NCBI RefSeq assembly: GCF_012273895.1
Contig: NC_052109.1
Location: forward strand, 5,594,432 to 5,658,431
DNA length: 64,000 nucleotides
Source: Zerene cesonia
Taxonomy: Eukaryota; Arthropoda; Insecta; Lepidoptera; Pieridae
Direction of reading: 5' to 3'
The notes under the pieces are model-generated. The model ran no database searches. It had not been told where the DNA came from and worked only from the letters and a program-made list of their open reading frames with translations. The translations under genes and the position numbers were made by a program. This document shows, in pieces, positions 47,405-61,900 of the stretch (within the stretch, counting starts at the first letter, position 1; the number at the start of each line of letters is the position of its first letter).

Positions 47405-49297
47405 TTTGTGTAACTATTTGGAATTTCTAAGAAGTGATGGATTTTTAAGTCAGAAAATTAAATATTTTATTAGCATTAAACATACACAAGCAAATATCAA
47501 ACTGGAAAATCGCTTGACATTTGACAACAATTGTCAAATCTGAATAAATTAACAACCACAGAATAAGTAATATAGGCAAATAATAATGACATTGAAATTA
47601 ATTTAAAACATTGATACTGTTCATAATTTATTCTATTATGTTGTATATATATTGGACGTTACAACAGAAACCGGCAATTATACCCTTAAGTGTAGATTTA
47701 TGGCTAATTACAATATTTTGAGTCAAATGACTGATTCGATGTGTATTAATTTTCTTCTTAAAAATTTATACTTTTTTATAAATTGATTCATGTTTTCCTA
47801 TTATTGGTAGAAGCACTTATTTTCCGTTTTGTATATTTAATACGAAATCTACAAAATTTTCAATCCCTCGATTCTCATACCTAAATAATGGCACCAAGGA
47901 AGTCTCATAGACGTGTCCATGAATTTTTAGTTGACAGCAAAGTTTGAATGACCATCAAAACAATGTACTAAAATTAGACAATAGCTGGTACTATTATGTA
48001 TTCTATACGACGCGGCATTATCAAAGATGTTAGACTATATTAAAGGAGCTATTAGTAGTTTAACGTCTTTGATCAAAGACTAAAACAGTGGTTCCAATAT
48101 TATTAAATTCAAATGCCCCAAGAGTTTGAGGAAAACTAATGTAAAAGTGAACATGAATGATTTTTTTTTTATTTTACGCAAGATTTCCAAAAAGCTATTT
48201 AAACAAAGTTTTTTATCAGTTATTTAGCACCCATACTCCATAGTCACAGAGTAATTTTTAAAAATAATTTAATATATGGAACCCTTAGTCTAGTAGGTAC
48301 TCCTTTACCTACTAGACTATTTTTAAAGTCTAATCTAATTTAATCTAAGTCTAATCTTTCACCACATTTAATTAATCTATCGTAGCCCATATTCATTGTA
48401 AAGGATTCAAGCCACCGTAGTAAAATAAATCGTGACATTTTTTTTCACAATATGGCCCCATATGGCATAGCAGATATTCTATGATTTAGTAGTTTAAGGT
48501 TACCTTTTATCTTTGCCGCTCTTATATGGAATATACTACACACGCAAATTTCGAATTACCCCGTCGAATCATCAGCGAATTCAAAATGTATATGCAATGT
48601 ATGAATGGTAAGATTAATTAGGTTCGTATTGTCCCATAAACAGTTTTTGTCATCAAATCTAAAATGCGAATTTTTCTTTGAAATAATAATCTATACCCAA
48701 TTAAAATGTTAGTGAACCTCTACATACCTAACGTATACCTATCGATTTAGGACATTTTGAATTAGCACAATTGGGTTACTCGTATCTTTGAAATTTGACC
48801 TCATTACTATTACATAAGTAATGTCTTACTTTTTTATTTAAACAGACACAAAATATTTAAAAATGTGTATAAAAAGAAAAAAATTAATATGTTCAAAACC
48901 AAATACGTTAATACGTTTCAATTGAATTTTGAACGAAAAAAAAAACTAAAGACTTCCCACAGGTGGCGGTAGTATAGCCAGCGCCATGTTTAATTCGACG
49001 GCGGCCATATTTTACTTACAGAGAGTCGCCCTTTGCTATTTAGGGAAGTGTTAATTTTGGTCATATTTTAGTGAATAATGATTTTTATGAGTTAATAGTA
49101 TCATTTTTAATATCAGTGATCAGTGCGCTTTTTGTAACATATAAAATATCTTGCCAAACGTTGACTGATGTGGAGTTATCAATATTTCCTGTTTCGGTTC
49201 CCCAATCTATTCTAAACAGAAAATGGCCGACGGTGTTGGTGCGGGTGTCTTCTTTGTTTAGGCTGATTTATAGTGAAAATAAAGAGATAAAGAAATA
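47405..49297. promoter_or_regulatory. Divergent RCE1-FBXO11 interval and FBXO11 promoter
   Basis: 1.9 kb, mostly AT-rich. The likely FBXO11 promoter and 5' UTR is the less AT-rich stretch from about 48957. It holds two YY1/Pho-type sites, GCGCCATGTT (48980-48990) and GCGGCCATATT (49001-49011), each one base off the usual 11-mer, and a third weaker one over an upstream ATG at 49223. Two RNA-style hairpins lie at 48020-48073 and 48286-48319. Confidence 0.5.
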
Positions 49298-52200
49298 ATG
49301 CCTAGTGCCTCGTTTTCATCTTCGCGTTCTTACGTCCGTAGATCGCGAAGAAAAGGCGGACATAGGATACCACTACCATCCAGGACACAATCAAGTAAGT
49401 TATCCGGGTCGGCTGATGTCGAACCAAGATTATTTTATATGTTCCATTACGGGTATTACCGCAATCTGTGTAAATTATTTTCAATTACCATAGAAATACC
49501 TTCAATATGCTTTCCCTAGAACTATAAATAACATTTCAAAACACTAATCGATTGTTGTAATCATAAACTTTGATTGTAAATCTTATTCAGATTATTATTA
49601 TCCCCGTATATTTGGCATGCATTGTTTTTGAAAATACGTGCAGTTTGAACAATGATATTGTATAGCGCATTTCAGTGACATTTTGCGCAATATCAGTATT
49701 GATTTGTAAGATGAAGAGTTATTTTATATACAATGACGAAACAGCTGTTCGGAACCATCCAATCGATTAGTAGTTAAATGTTTTATGTGGTTTAAACATG
49801 AACTGTATTTTACATGACATTTCATTTGGCCCATTGTCTTATTATAATAATAATTAGCATGTTTATGAATGTTATTAAAGTGAAATTATCATAATTTACT
49901 TTTATCAAGGCAAAACAAATTTTATAATTTTAAGTATAAAATGATGCAGCAAATCAATCATTATCCTAAATTTTTTTACTTATTTTAAAGAATTGTTAAA
50001 AATATGATTAATCACACATCATTGTGGGACATTTCCCAAAGTAAATTGATTTCGGGATATGTTAAATATAATCTGTTGAACCGTATCAATAATTTTAAAT
50101 GCTTAATAAATATGTCAATTAGTTGTATTAAGTTGTTTTATTATAAAAAAATATAATGTTCATGTGAACTTTAGAACTTCTTGAAAAATCATTAATTTAT
50201 ATTAAGTATGATGATTAAAGTTTGTCTATCTGTCTGTTATTACTGCTTCTATGTCACATAAAATTCATTATAAATATGTAGTTTCTGGATATGATTGTAA
50301 AACAATTGTATTTCATCTATTATATAGATAATTTTAAGAATATCTGTCAAATAATTCTTTTTGCTTCTTTGTTACAATATTGTTGTTTCATGAAGTAAGA
50401 TAGTAATTATAATTGGAAAGAAATGCAATTTGCCAAATCTGAAGGGCTTTGATGTATCATTCAGGTGATTCATCAATCATTCTACTATAATACAATAATA
50501 ACCACAATATATTATCCATATGTGCTTAAATAACATGTTTTTATTATTTCACAACATGAGTAATACTTTACAATAAAATAATACTTTTCAATTCAGAATA
50601 TATAGAAGCCATTCAACAATCAATTGAAGCAAGCTTTTTGAAATATCCAAATTTCACTGTTAATTCTTTAAGCAACATATACAACATACACTAATATATA
50701 GAGATTTTTGTACTAAATAAATATGAAAGTGGAGTTTGAATGTATGCTTCTATTTGGTTGTTAAGTATATAATAATACATACATGTTAGCATAATCAAGT
50801 AGGTCAAATTACTTTTGGCAATGAATCAAAATTCAAAGAAAGATGTATTTTCTTTAAAGTTTTATTAAATTGTAGGACAAAAACATGTTTAGATTGCTAA
50901 ATGAATTATACATAGAAATATTTCAGTAGTTTTAATGAAAATAATATACTATATAATTTAAAATGAATATACTAAATAATACAGAATATAAAATTTTGTT
51001 AATGTTTAAGTAGCAAACTGTTATAATTATACTTTGATTTCATAAATATTACTAGCTGCTCACCTTGGCAACTGAGCAGAAATTTATTAACTTTCTCAAA
51101 TTTTTATTATCCTAATCTGGGCAAATCCAACAGACTTTTTTATACTAATTATTTTGACTGTATTTGTTGACATTCATTTGATAATGAAGACATTTACTGG
51201 ATATTTGACTGGAAATTTTCTTATATGAAAGAATTTAAATGTTCATTTATTTATTTGTATTAACACCTTATAATCTTATGGAAAATATAAGTTCAGGTTG
51301 TCTGAGTAACAATGTAAGCAACCTCTTCAGCAATTTATTATTTAAAAGAAAATGAAGCTTTTTTTGAGCAAAATACCAAAACTTGAGTAAAACCTGATAC
51401 AAAGTATGTTACAGACTTAAATAAATCTAACCAAAAAAGAGGGCCAATTAATGTGCTTTATAACTCATGAAGATATTTTATGTATTAATCTTTCTGGGTA
51501 TTTTTATACATAATTAGTTTTAATTTATAAAAAAAAAATCAAATTAGTAGTCTTCACTCTTCATCTCATCTTCATTTCATCTTCCTTCATACTTTTTTTA
51601 TATACAAGTAATGCCTGAATAGATACTGTTTTGTTGATATTGATTGATTATATTATTGATTTCAAATTATTTACAAATTATAAACTAAAAACTGTTCTGA
51701 AATAGTAAAATAATGATAAAGATGTTATTGAAAATTACTAATAATATTCTGAGGATCCTCTCAAATGCAATTGACAACACAACAATGTTAAGTAATAGAT
51801 TTTTGTGATTTTAGAAACTAATTATGCTTCATTTAATTCTCTCAACACTAATGAAAAAGGTTACCTGAACAAAATAATATTTATAATATTGAACACACAA
51901 ACAAAATATGACTTGAACTTGAGGGATTTTAGTTATTTTTGGTGTGCATTAATTACATAAGTACCTCTCATATTCAATCTAATTGCTTATATTAGACATG
52001 AGTGCATGTCCTCATTGAACATACATTTATACTGTGGATGCCTTAGTAAATCATTGTAAATTTTAATGGGATTTCTTTAGCTGATACTAAAATGAAAAAT
52101 AGGTGTTTTAACAAAATTGTTCTAATTAGAGAAACATAATGGGAGATGTCCTTATGATTGTTTGGTGTTGTCTGTCTCACATTACAATTTTATGAAATTC

Positions 52201-52920
52201 AAAACAAAAGTGTGGTAAGTGAAATTGTGTGCACCTAACAGCCGCTCTATGATATCGATAAACAATAAAGTGGGATATATGATAAATATATTATGTCTAT
52301 CTTAAAGTAATAAAGATATTTTAATTTTAATTTTTTAATAAAGTGGGATAATTCCAGGCGAACCATGTGAGTCGGTGCCGTGCCCGAACAACGTGACTGG
52401 CAGCGCGATGGCAGCGACCGCGTGCGCGGGGCCGAGCGGCAGCGGCGGCGGCGGCTCGCCCCCCGTACCCGCCGCGGCGCCCGCCACCACGGCCGGCCAC
52501 CACAGCCCGTACGACCTGCGGAGGAAGTCGCCGCCGGCGTACCACGAGCCCGGCCCCTCGGGCGCGTGCTCCTTGCCGGCCAGGAAGAGACCTAGGACGT
52601 GAGTACTTGATGTTTAAATTGTGTAATGTCGAATGCTTCGTACGTGCGCAGCACTGTAACATTGAGCTATTATTGTACTAAGTATATATTATTGTATATT
52701 GTATGTTAAGAATAATGTTGGAGTGGTACTTTCCTATAACAAACAAAATTTCAAAACCATATGAGACTGTAATTTAGTGTTTTGCAAAGACTTCTACTGT
52801 CAGATTTAGTCACAAACAATACCGGTTGTACATCATAATAATTATAAAATACAAATATATACAATAATTATCCAAAGATATTTCAAATGGTCATCCGATT
52901 TTTCTTTTTCATTGTATAGG

Positions 52921-52954
<34 letters not shown>

Positions 52955-55900
52955 GGCTCTGGGATTAGCTAGGCCTTATCGTAAACTCCTGTATTAATTG
53001 TTTAAAATATGATGCATACATAAACTGGCGGTTATATCTTATATATAAAATTCTCGTGTCACAGTTTTCGTTGCCATACTCCTCCGAAACGGCTTGACCG
53101 ATTCTTCTAAAATTTGGTAAGCATATTGGGTAGGTCTGAGAATCGGCCAACATCTATTTTTCATACCACTAAACGATAAGAGTAAGGCAGAACAGCGTTT
53201 GCCGGGTGCAGCTAGTACTAAATTAATATTGATATTGACGTATAATTATTTTATGGACATATTGCAAATAAACAAGCATAGAGTAGATACAATCCACATG
53301 CTTCACTGTTTTTAGTAGTACAGATCATGATACTTTTTTTATGTAATAGCGAACAACTAAAGTGGTGTTTCGCCTGATGGTTAGCGATCACCACCGCCAA
53401 TGAACATGCATAGCTATGGCCGCTGCTAATTCCTTTCCCGTTGTTAAAGTTTAATGGATAAGTAAAATATGACGTCAAACCCAATAAAATAATGGACTGA
53501 GAAGGGTGAGGAGAAACATACGGGCCTCTAGCTTTCCCATTCACCGAACGAAACGCCGATCTTCTGTACCTTGTGGTACCTTACGTTGTGGTACCGAAGC
53601 TCGACTCCCACACTCAAACCAGGCAATCCGTCGGCCTTTGCGGTGTTGATGAGATGCATCTTATACTAGTAGAGTATTAGTATTGTATGGACTGTTACGT
53701 GTACTGTTTCACGCCTAGCTGGAATAATAATTACAAATATTGTCAAGAAATAAAAAGAAAGTGATGATGCATTGTCTACTTATTATCTATATTAAAATAT
53801 ATATGTGTATATTTTGCCGACGTCGCTAAGTCAACTGCGACACGAGTTTGCAAATACCATATGCAAATTAATGAACTAGTAACTAGGAGAAATGATAATG
53901 GAGCTATGTGAGCTAAAAGCATGTTATATAATGCTTTAACGAATTTCCACGATAGTTGTGGGCTGGCAAATTATGGTATGCTTAAGAATGTATGTTAAAT
54001 TGATAGTTTGTTGGAAATGGATACAAATTATGTGATATGATGGAAAAAAAAATATCTATCTGTAATAATTTATTTTAACCATTAAAAACATTGAAATGTT
54101 AATGTAGGGATAATATTCAAATTTTTCGTCAAATTATACTTTATAGTAATTTAAGAGTAATTTTTTTAGTACCAAAGATTTATATTAAATCGCGTATACA
54201 TTTTTTTGAGTGATGATTAGTGCTCATGTGAACGTGCGTCATTCTTGCTCTTATCCCCTTCAAATAATGACTATAAATGAGGATGCCAGACGCCCATAAT
54301 CCTTTTCTTCACCCTTCCCAGACCATTCCTTTATTCTCGTCGTCAATCCTTTTCTTATCCTTTATCCCTTAAAAATAGATTACGTATTTGCAGCAGCCCT
54401 ACAATTTTGCAATTGTTCGTTACCATCTTACCTTCAGGCGAACCACGAGCATTTTTTCGCTATTACATACAAACCAAAAGGAAACAAACATTTTAAGCAA
54501 TCTACTACTGAGACCTTTCTAAGACAACAGTAATTGTAAACATATAAATTGCTAGCTGCGCCCCGCGGTTTCACCCGCGTAAGTCCGTATCCCGTAGGAA
54601 TACCTGGATAAAAAGCCTTGCCTATATGTTATTCCAGTTGCCCAGCTGTCTACGTACCAAATTTCATTTCAATCGGTTCAGTAGTCTTTGTGTGATAGAG
54701 CAACAAACACACACACATCCTTACAAACTTTCGCATTTATGATATTAGTAGGATAGTAGGATTAACAATAATTAATAATATTTAATCGTGCACTCTACTT
54801 TCGTAAATAAACAGATTCTTTTCCATACCTATAATCATATATCACACACGCATTTGTTTCATATAATAAATGCATAATTCAATAGGATTATGGCCATACC
54901 TAAACCTCGTAATGACTCATTCGCTCACTCACAGGTTTAACAACAATTTAAGTAGGTAGGTACTTTATAGACCTGCGCGAAATTATTTCGGACTTTAATG
55001 TAGATCGACCTAAAAGAATATGTTTGTGCAGCAGAGTCAGCTGCTTTACATATATCCACATAAAATATTACTTTTTTCGTTTTATTAAAAATATCAATGA
55101 CAATGATTATCACCAAATTGTTATCAAGAGTAAACCTTCGGAAATAGGAAGTTCGAAATACCTACAATACTTAGGATACTGATAAACAATTTGGGACAGA
55201 TCTTTTCCATCAAGTATGTGGAAAAGTTATTATTTTTGCTGTCACAGCTAAATGAACTGAATGTTCAGTTGAATTCAGGTCATGTCCAATAATATAATCG
55301 TTTGATTATTTTTGGAATAAAACTTTTAATAATATTGCCACGTAGTACATGATGTACGTATACATATTGTTCACGGAATTATTATCTCCTCTCATATTAT
55401 AAACGTTATTTATAATGTAAAATATTAAGTCGTGCTTCATAAACACTAATAATATGGTTCTATTTTCCTGTTACGCTGTCACCATAGGCACGTCGTTGGT
55501 TTTAAGATGATTCGTTATTTTTTAATCATCAAGGTAGTATTGTCGACCTATATGATTACTTTACAATGCGTAAATAACATTAAAACAGGTCATACGAATT
55601 ACTACATAGCATAAAAATAATTATGATAAAAATCCGACCCTCTTTTTTAGTCATCTTGAATTTATAATATGACATATACATATTATGTAGTGTGTAGTAT
55701 TGAAATAAGGGAGCTCTGTGAAAATATTTAATGCTACATTTTGTGGTGGCCGCCATCTTACGCGGATTTTCATCAAACAACAGCTAAGAACCAGCGCAGG
55801 CTGGCTTTCAAATTATAAACACCGCATCGAAGTCGGTCCATCCGTTTGGGACCTACGATGCTACAGATAAAGACGCGCACACACATACACACACACAGCG

Positions 55901-58900
55901 ACGTCAAATTTATCATAACTCTTTTTGCGTCGGGTGTTAAAAAATAGATCACCATCTTTAGATTTCTATGTATGCATTTTAAGGTCATCATATTAAACTA
56001 CAACCAAATATGTTTAATCGTTATCGTAACATACACTTTACTTATTATATCTATCCATCTAACAACTATCGCAACGAAAGTAGAGTTTGCTCAATATTTA
56101 TCGTTAAAGAAAGTGTTTCAAGCAATTTTACGCTTGGACTAAGCAATGGAAACGCACCAACAATTTTATAAACGTAATTTTAACATTAATATTATTTTAA
56201 TTTCGGTTGTATTTAATTGTTTTCACTATTGAAATTTGGGCTCACGCAATTATTGTATCCCTGCGGAGTGGGTTCAGGTGCCATAGTGGTATAAAGTTCT
56301 CGATAAATTTTTAAATAAACATAAATATTTCGATTTAAAATTATCATTATATTAAAAAAATGTATTCGAGATTGAACAAACACGATATCGGTCTCGGTTA
56401 TAAGTGATGCCATTTACAGATCGCTGTCACAAGGCGTAGATGTGTGCAATGTATCGCAGTACCTGCAATATGAACTTCCGGATGAAGTATTACTTTGTAT
56501 ACTATCCCATCTCACGGAGCGCGACTTGTGCCGCGTCGCGCAGGTCTGCAAGCGGTTCAATACAATCGCTAACGACACTGAACTATGGTAAGCTAATCAT
56601 ATTTACGTTACTTTAAATTGAACTCGCCGATGCAGAAAATTGAAGCGACTCTAATAGGAAAGCAACTACATGCTAAACTTGGAAAATCAACGGATCTAAC
56701 AGACTTTTGATTTTTTTTCTCATATTATTATTAATTTTTTTTTTTTGAGTTTTGAAATCTTACAAATCGTATGCGTATCGTATCGTGACCTGGAGATAGA
56801 TGTTTGTTTTTCTCAATAGGAAAAGCCTGTATCAGTCGGTGTTCGAATACGATACCCCATTAATGCATCCCGCGCCGTGCCAGTTTGAGTTCGTAGCGCC
56901 TGATGAGTGTGAAGCCGACAATCCCTGGAAGGAGAGTTTCCGTCAGCTTTACTATGGCATCCATGTGCGACCCAATTATCGCTCCAAGAAAGACTCTCGC
57001 ATAAAACATTTTAATACTATAAGGGTAAGTTCATTTATGTTGTGATACAAAACAGAAAAATATATTTAAATTTTCTTTATCCTTACGAAACGTGTGTACT
57101 AAGGAACTTTATAAGGATATTGGAATTTATTACATAGAAGCTCTTTATTGTTGTGTTTATAGAATTGTATATACATATATCTTTTATTTTTCCACTATTT
57201 ATGAATGTTATCATAACCATTGTCAGTCTTGCAAATTACAATAAGCAAGCAATTGGCATATTTACTGTATATATATGTATGTATTCTCAATTTTGTGTAT
57301 CTCTTTGTAATCTATACTGTTAAGTGTTGTATGACGTGTCCAAATGATTAACTTTGAGTTATATTTTTCCAGGCGGCTCTCGAATACGTGGAGGAGCGGG
57401 GCGGCGGGAGCGGCGGTGTGGGCTCGTCGAGCAGCGGCGGCGGCAGCAGCCCCGCCATCGCGGGCGCGAGCACGGGCGCGTGCGCGTGCGGCGCGGGCGC
57501 GTGCTCGTGCCGCCGCGCCTCCACCTCGGCCTCCGCGCCCGCGCCCGCGCTGCTCTTCGTGCACGCGGGCCTCTACCAGGAGGAGTGTCTCGCTATCGAC
57601 ACGGACATACAACTTATCGGTAAGCGCTTCCAAATATTACAACATACATACATATATACGCTTCTAAATATTATAACATACATAATAGTATGCCCATAAT
57701 GCAGTGTTGTTATCAATACTTCTGATAAGTAATTCTCAGAATAGGAATGCACATATATACTTACATTAAATAAAATATATACATACATTAAACAGAATGA
57801 AGATTAAGCTAACTAAGCCACTGAAGCAATAGAGTTGTAACTTTATTATATCGGGGGCACTATAACGGGGTTAACTAACATCCAATCGGTGGGCAGGTTG
57901 TGCGGCGGGCAACGTGGCGGAGTCGGTGGTGCTGGAGCGCGAGGCGGAGTCGACGCTGACGTTCGCGGAGGGCGCGAGCCGCGCGTACGCCGGCCACATG
58001 ACGCTCAAGTTCTCGCCCGACGCGACCAGCACCATGCAGCACCACAAGCACTACTGCCTCGAGGTGTCCGACAACTGCTCGCCCACCGTCGACCACTGCA
58101 TCATACGCAGCGCTAGCGTCGGTTCGTACTCACTGTTCCTATTCTTTGTGTTCCTTTTAAATAGAATCGTGACAATTTATGTTAGATTGTGACTTATAAG
58201 TTTCAATAATGTGTACAGAGTGTTTATGGTGTGAGATATGATTTGATAAAAAAATAATGAATTTAGAAACTGTGAAATGAACTATCTCTTTCTGACGTCT
58301 TACCCATTATTTGGAATTTGATAAACCAATTGTTTCACGTTTTTTGTATGATCATGTCATTGCGTTGTCAAACTTTAGGTTTTAAGAAAAGTTCAATACA
58401 ATGAAATGACTCATAAAAAACCTCTCGCGAATTATTGTGGTAGTCTCTTATCGAGTAATAAATAAATTTTTAAATATTGTCTTAACTTTTCAACCAACGC
58501 CAAACAACCTCCGCGATGTATACGACAAAATTTTACGCGTTAAAAACCGGGAAGGTATATAACGCGTAAAATGTTATCGTTCACTGAATGAAGACTGATT
58601 TGCTGGTGATAGAACGGAATAAAGAAAATTGTTTGTTTTATATAAATTTGATATTACCGTTCCTAAAGGCTATGTATGCATTATCTAATAACGCATGTTT
58701 ATTGAATAAAATAAAAACAATAAAAATAAACTTAAAATATAAAAATGGATCGCTATATTTGCGCGCAGTGGGTGCGGCGGTGTGCGTGTCCGGCGCGGGC
58801 GCGAACCCCGTGATAAAGCACTGCGACATCAGCGACTGCGAGAACGTCGGCCTGTACGTGACCGACTACGCGCAGGGCGCGTACCAGGACAACGAGATAT

Positions 58901-61900
58901 CGCGCAACGCGCTCGCCGGCATTTGGGTGAAGAACTTTGCGAACCCCATCATGCGCCGCAATCACATACACCACGGCCGCGATGTTGGCATATTCACGTT
59001 TGAGAACGGACTGGTAATTATGATTTTCACTTGTGATTTGTATGAGTTTGAGAATGTTTTTGGTGGTGAACTATAGTTTACAAAGTAAGCTTATTACTTG
59101 GGGAAAGGAATCTATTATGCAGAAAGTGAGGAATATTACTTTTTTATCTTAAATTTTTACGCTCCCTTGTAACTCAGTTAGCCACACCAAGCTAGATTTT
59201 TTTAAAATACTATCTAATTGCCTTGATTCGTATCTTATTGGCGTTGTGTGTAAAATACATGTGATTACAGGGTTATTTCGAGGCGAACGACATACACAAC
59301 AACAGAATCGCCGGTTTCGAGGTGAAGGCCGGCGCAAACCCCACCGTAGTGCACTGCGAGATACACCACGGTCAGACCGGCGGTATCTACGTGCACGAGT
59401 CGGGCCTCGGCCAGTTCATAGACAACAAGATACACTCGAACAACTTCGCGGGCGTGTGGATCACGTCCAACAGCAATCCCACCATACGCAGAAACGAGAT
59501 ATACAACGGGCACCAGGGCGGCGTGTACATATTCGGCGAGGGGCGCGGACTGATTGAGCACAATAATATTTATGGGAACGCACTCGCTGGAATTCAGGTA
59601 GTTATAGTATATAGTATAATATTTCTGACACCTCGTTGAAACCTTTTTGCTATGCATAGTTATCTTTCGTTATTATTCTAGAATGATTTATATTTAGTGT
59701 GTGCCTAAGAAGTTAAACTGATTGATTTTTTTTTTTATTGTTTCTAGATTCGCACAAATAGTGATCCAATAGTAAGGCACAATAAAATTCACCATGGGCA
59801 GCATGGTGGTATATACGTGCATGAGAAAGGACAGGGTTTAATAGAAGAGAATGAGGTGTATGCCAATACATTAGCTGGAGTGTGGATCACTACTGGCTCT
59901 ACACCTGTTCTTAGGCGTAATCGGATTCATTCGGGAAAACAGGTAATATTTGTCGATAATCTGTATAAGTGTCTCAAATACGCGTAAATATTTATTTCAC
60001 AGTTTTGTTAATTTACTATGCATACAAGTATATTAATATATGTTTTTTTTTAGGTTGGCGTGTACTTTTATGATAATGGCCATGGTAAATTAGAAGACAA
60101 TGATATATTTAACCATTTATATTCCGGAGTGCAAATCAGAACCGGGAGCAATCCCGTAATTAGGGGCAATAAGATATGGGGTGGCCAGAATGGCGGTGTT
60201 TTAGTTTATAATGGCGGTCTTGGCTTATTAGAACAGAATGAAATATTTGATAATGCCATGGCCGGAGTCTGGATAAAAACAGACTCAAATCCCACCTTGA
60301 AAAGAAATAAGATATTTGATGGTCGCGACGGCGGTATATGCATATTTAATGGAGGAAAGGTAAGTTTTTCGTTATTTTATGACCATAATATTTAGTTCTT
60401 TTTCTTGTAATTCAATTCAAAAATAAAGTCGTTTTCTTTCTTGATTACTTTATTCGTTTCACTATAATCATTCCAGTTTATTTAATCCTATAGTCACAAA
60501 TGTTATTTAGTTTCCGTCCTATTAATTTGTGCTATACATACATACATTTTTATTGTTTTAACTGATAACTATGAACATATAATATATTGCAGGGCGTACT
60601 AGAAGAGAACGACATATTCCGTAACGCGCAGGCGGGCGTGCTGATATCGACACAGAGCCACCCGGTGCTGCGGCGGAACCGCATCTTCGACGGGCTCGCC
60701 GCCGGCGTCGAGATCACCAACAACGCCACGGCCACGCTCGAGCACAATCAGATATTTAATAATAGGTTTGGAGGTGGGTATCGTGCTTTGTTGTCTATGT
60801 TCATGTTTGTTTGTGGCAAGTTATATATCAAATTCACGGACAGTCGTCTGTTCTATGTTCTATTTCTTACAATTTGTATATTGTAAAAAATGGATGATTA
60901 CATGGAATACATACATACAAATAAAAATTAATTACATATAAGATTTACTTCTTTAAAACTTCAGTTTAAAATATCTTTCATCGTAAAAAATAGTTGAATA
61001 ATCGTAATTATTATTTTCACAGGTTTATGTTTAGCGTCTGGTGTGTCACCGCTGGTGCGGGGCAACAAAATATTTAGCAATCAAGATGCCGTCGAAAAGG
61101 CGGTCGGCGGCGGCCAGTGCCTCTACAAGATATCTTCCTACACATCCTTCCCTATGCACGACTTCTATAGGTAATTTTATTTAGCAATTACATATTATTC
61201 TTTTATTTATTCTTCATAAGTTTTCCTTTGATAAAATTATGCAAAGATATCAATCAAACAGTAAATGGAAAATTCCTCTTTACGTTGGTAATTCGTATTT
61301 ATTAAAAATACAGCATTTACTTTCAGTAAATAACGCAACAATTTTAATTGCAGATGCCAGACGTGTAACACGACAGACCGCAATGCAATTTGTGTCAATT
61401 GTATTAAAACGTGTCACTCTGGACACGATGTTGAATTTATACGCCATGACAGGTATTGCTTTTAATTTATTGTTGAAATCATTGTTACCCATATATATGT
61501 ATTAAAAAATTCATCGATTTTTATTTGTAACTGTTATGGTTATTAGCCACTGAGAATCTTACTCTTAACTGCCACATTGACATTTAATATGCATTTATAT
61601 CACTAATACTGTGATACAATGTCGATATTTTTTTTAACGTAAGGTTTTTCCTAAGGTTTGGTGCAAAATGCTTGAGCCCCACCATTCACTTAACCTTATA
61701 GTGATCAATACCACTGTATAAATATGTCTTTCTTTTTGTGAAGTGAAGTGAGCTATCTACAACAATTGATACCAATTTACATATACTTTTACTCATTTAC
61801 AAATTTTATAGCATTCAGGTTCTATTCCATCACTTATTATTATTACCCTCATATTTATAATATTTTACACCACTTTTCTTTGATTTTGACGTTATTTTAA

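Noticed and set aside
49071..49298. 75-codon frame ending in TAATG over the FBXO11 start
   Set aside because: It begins with GTG and contains no ATG, so it is not a likely upstream ORF.
57262..57633. Arg/Ala-rich frame antisense to FBXO11
   Set aside because: Antisense shadow of a GC-rich low-complexity coding exon, with no independent start or splice support.
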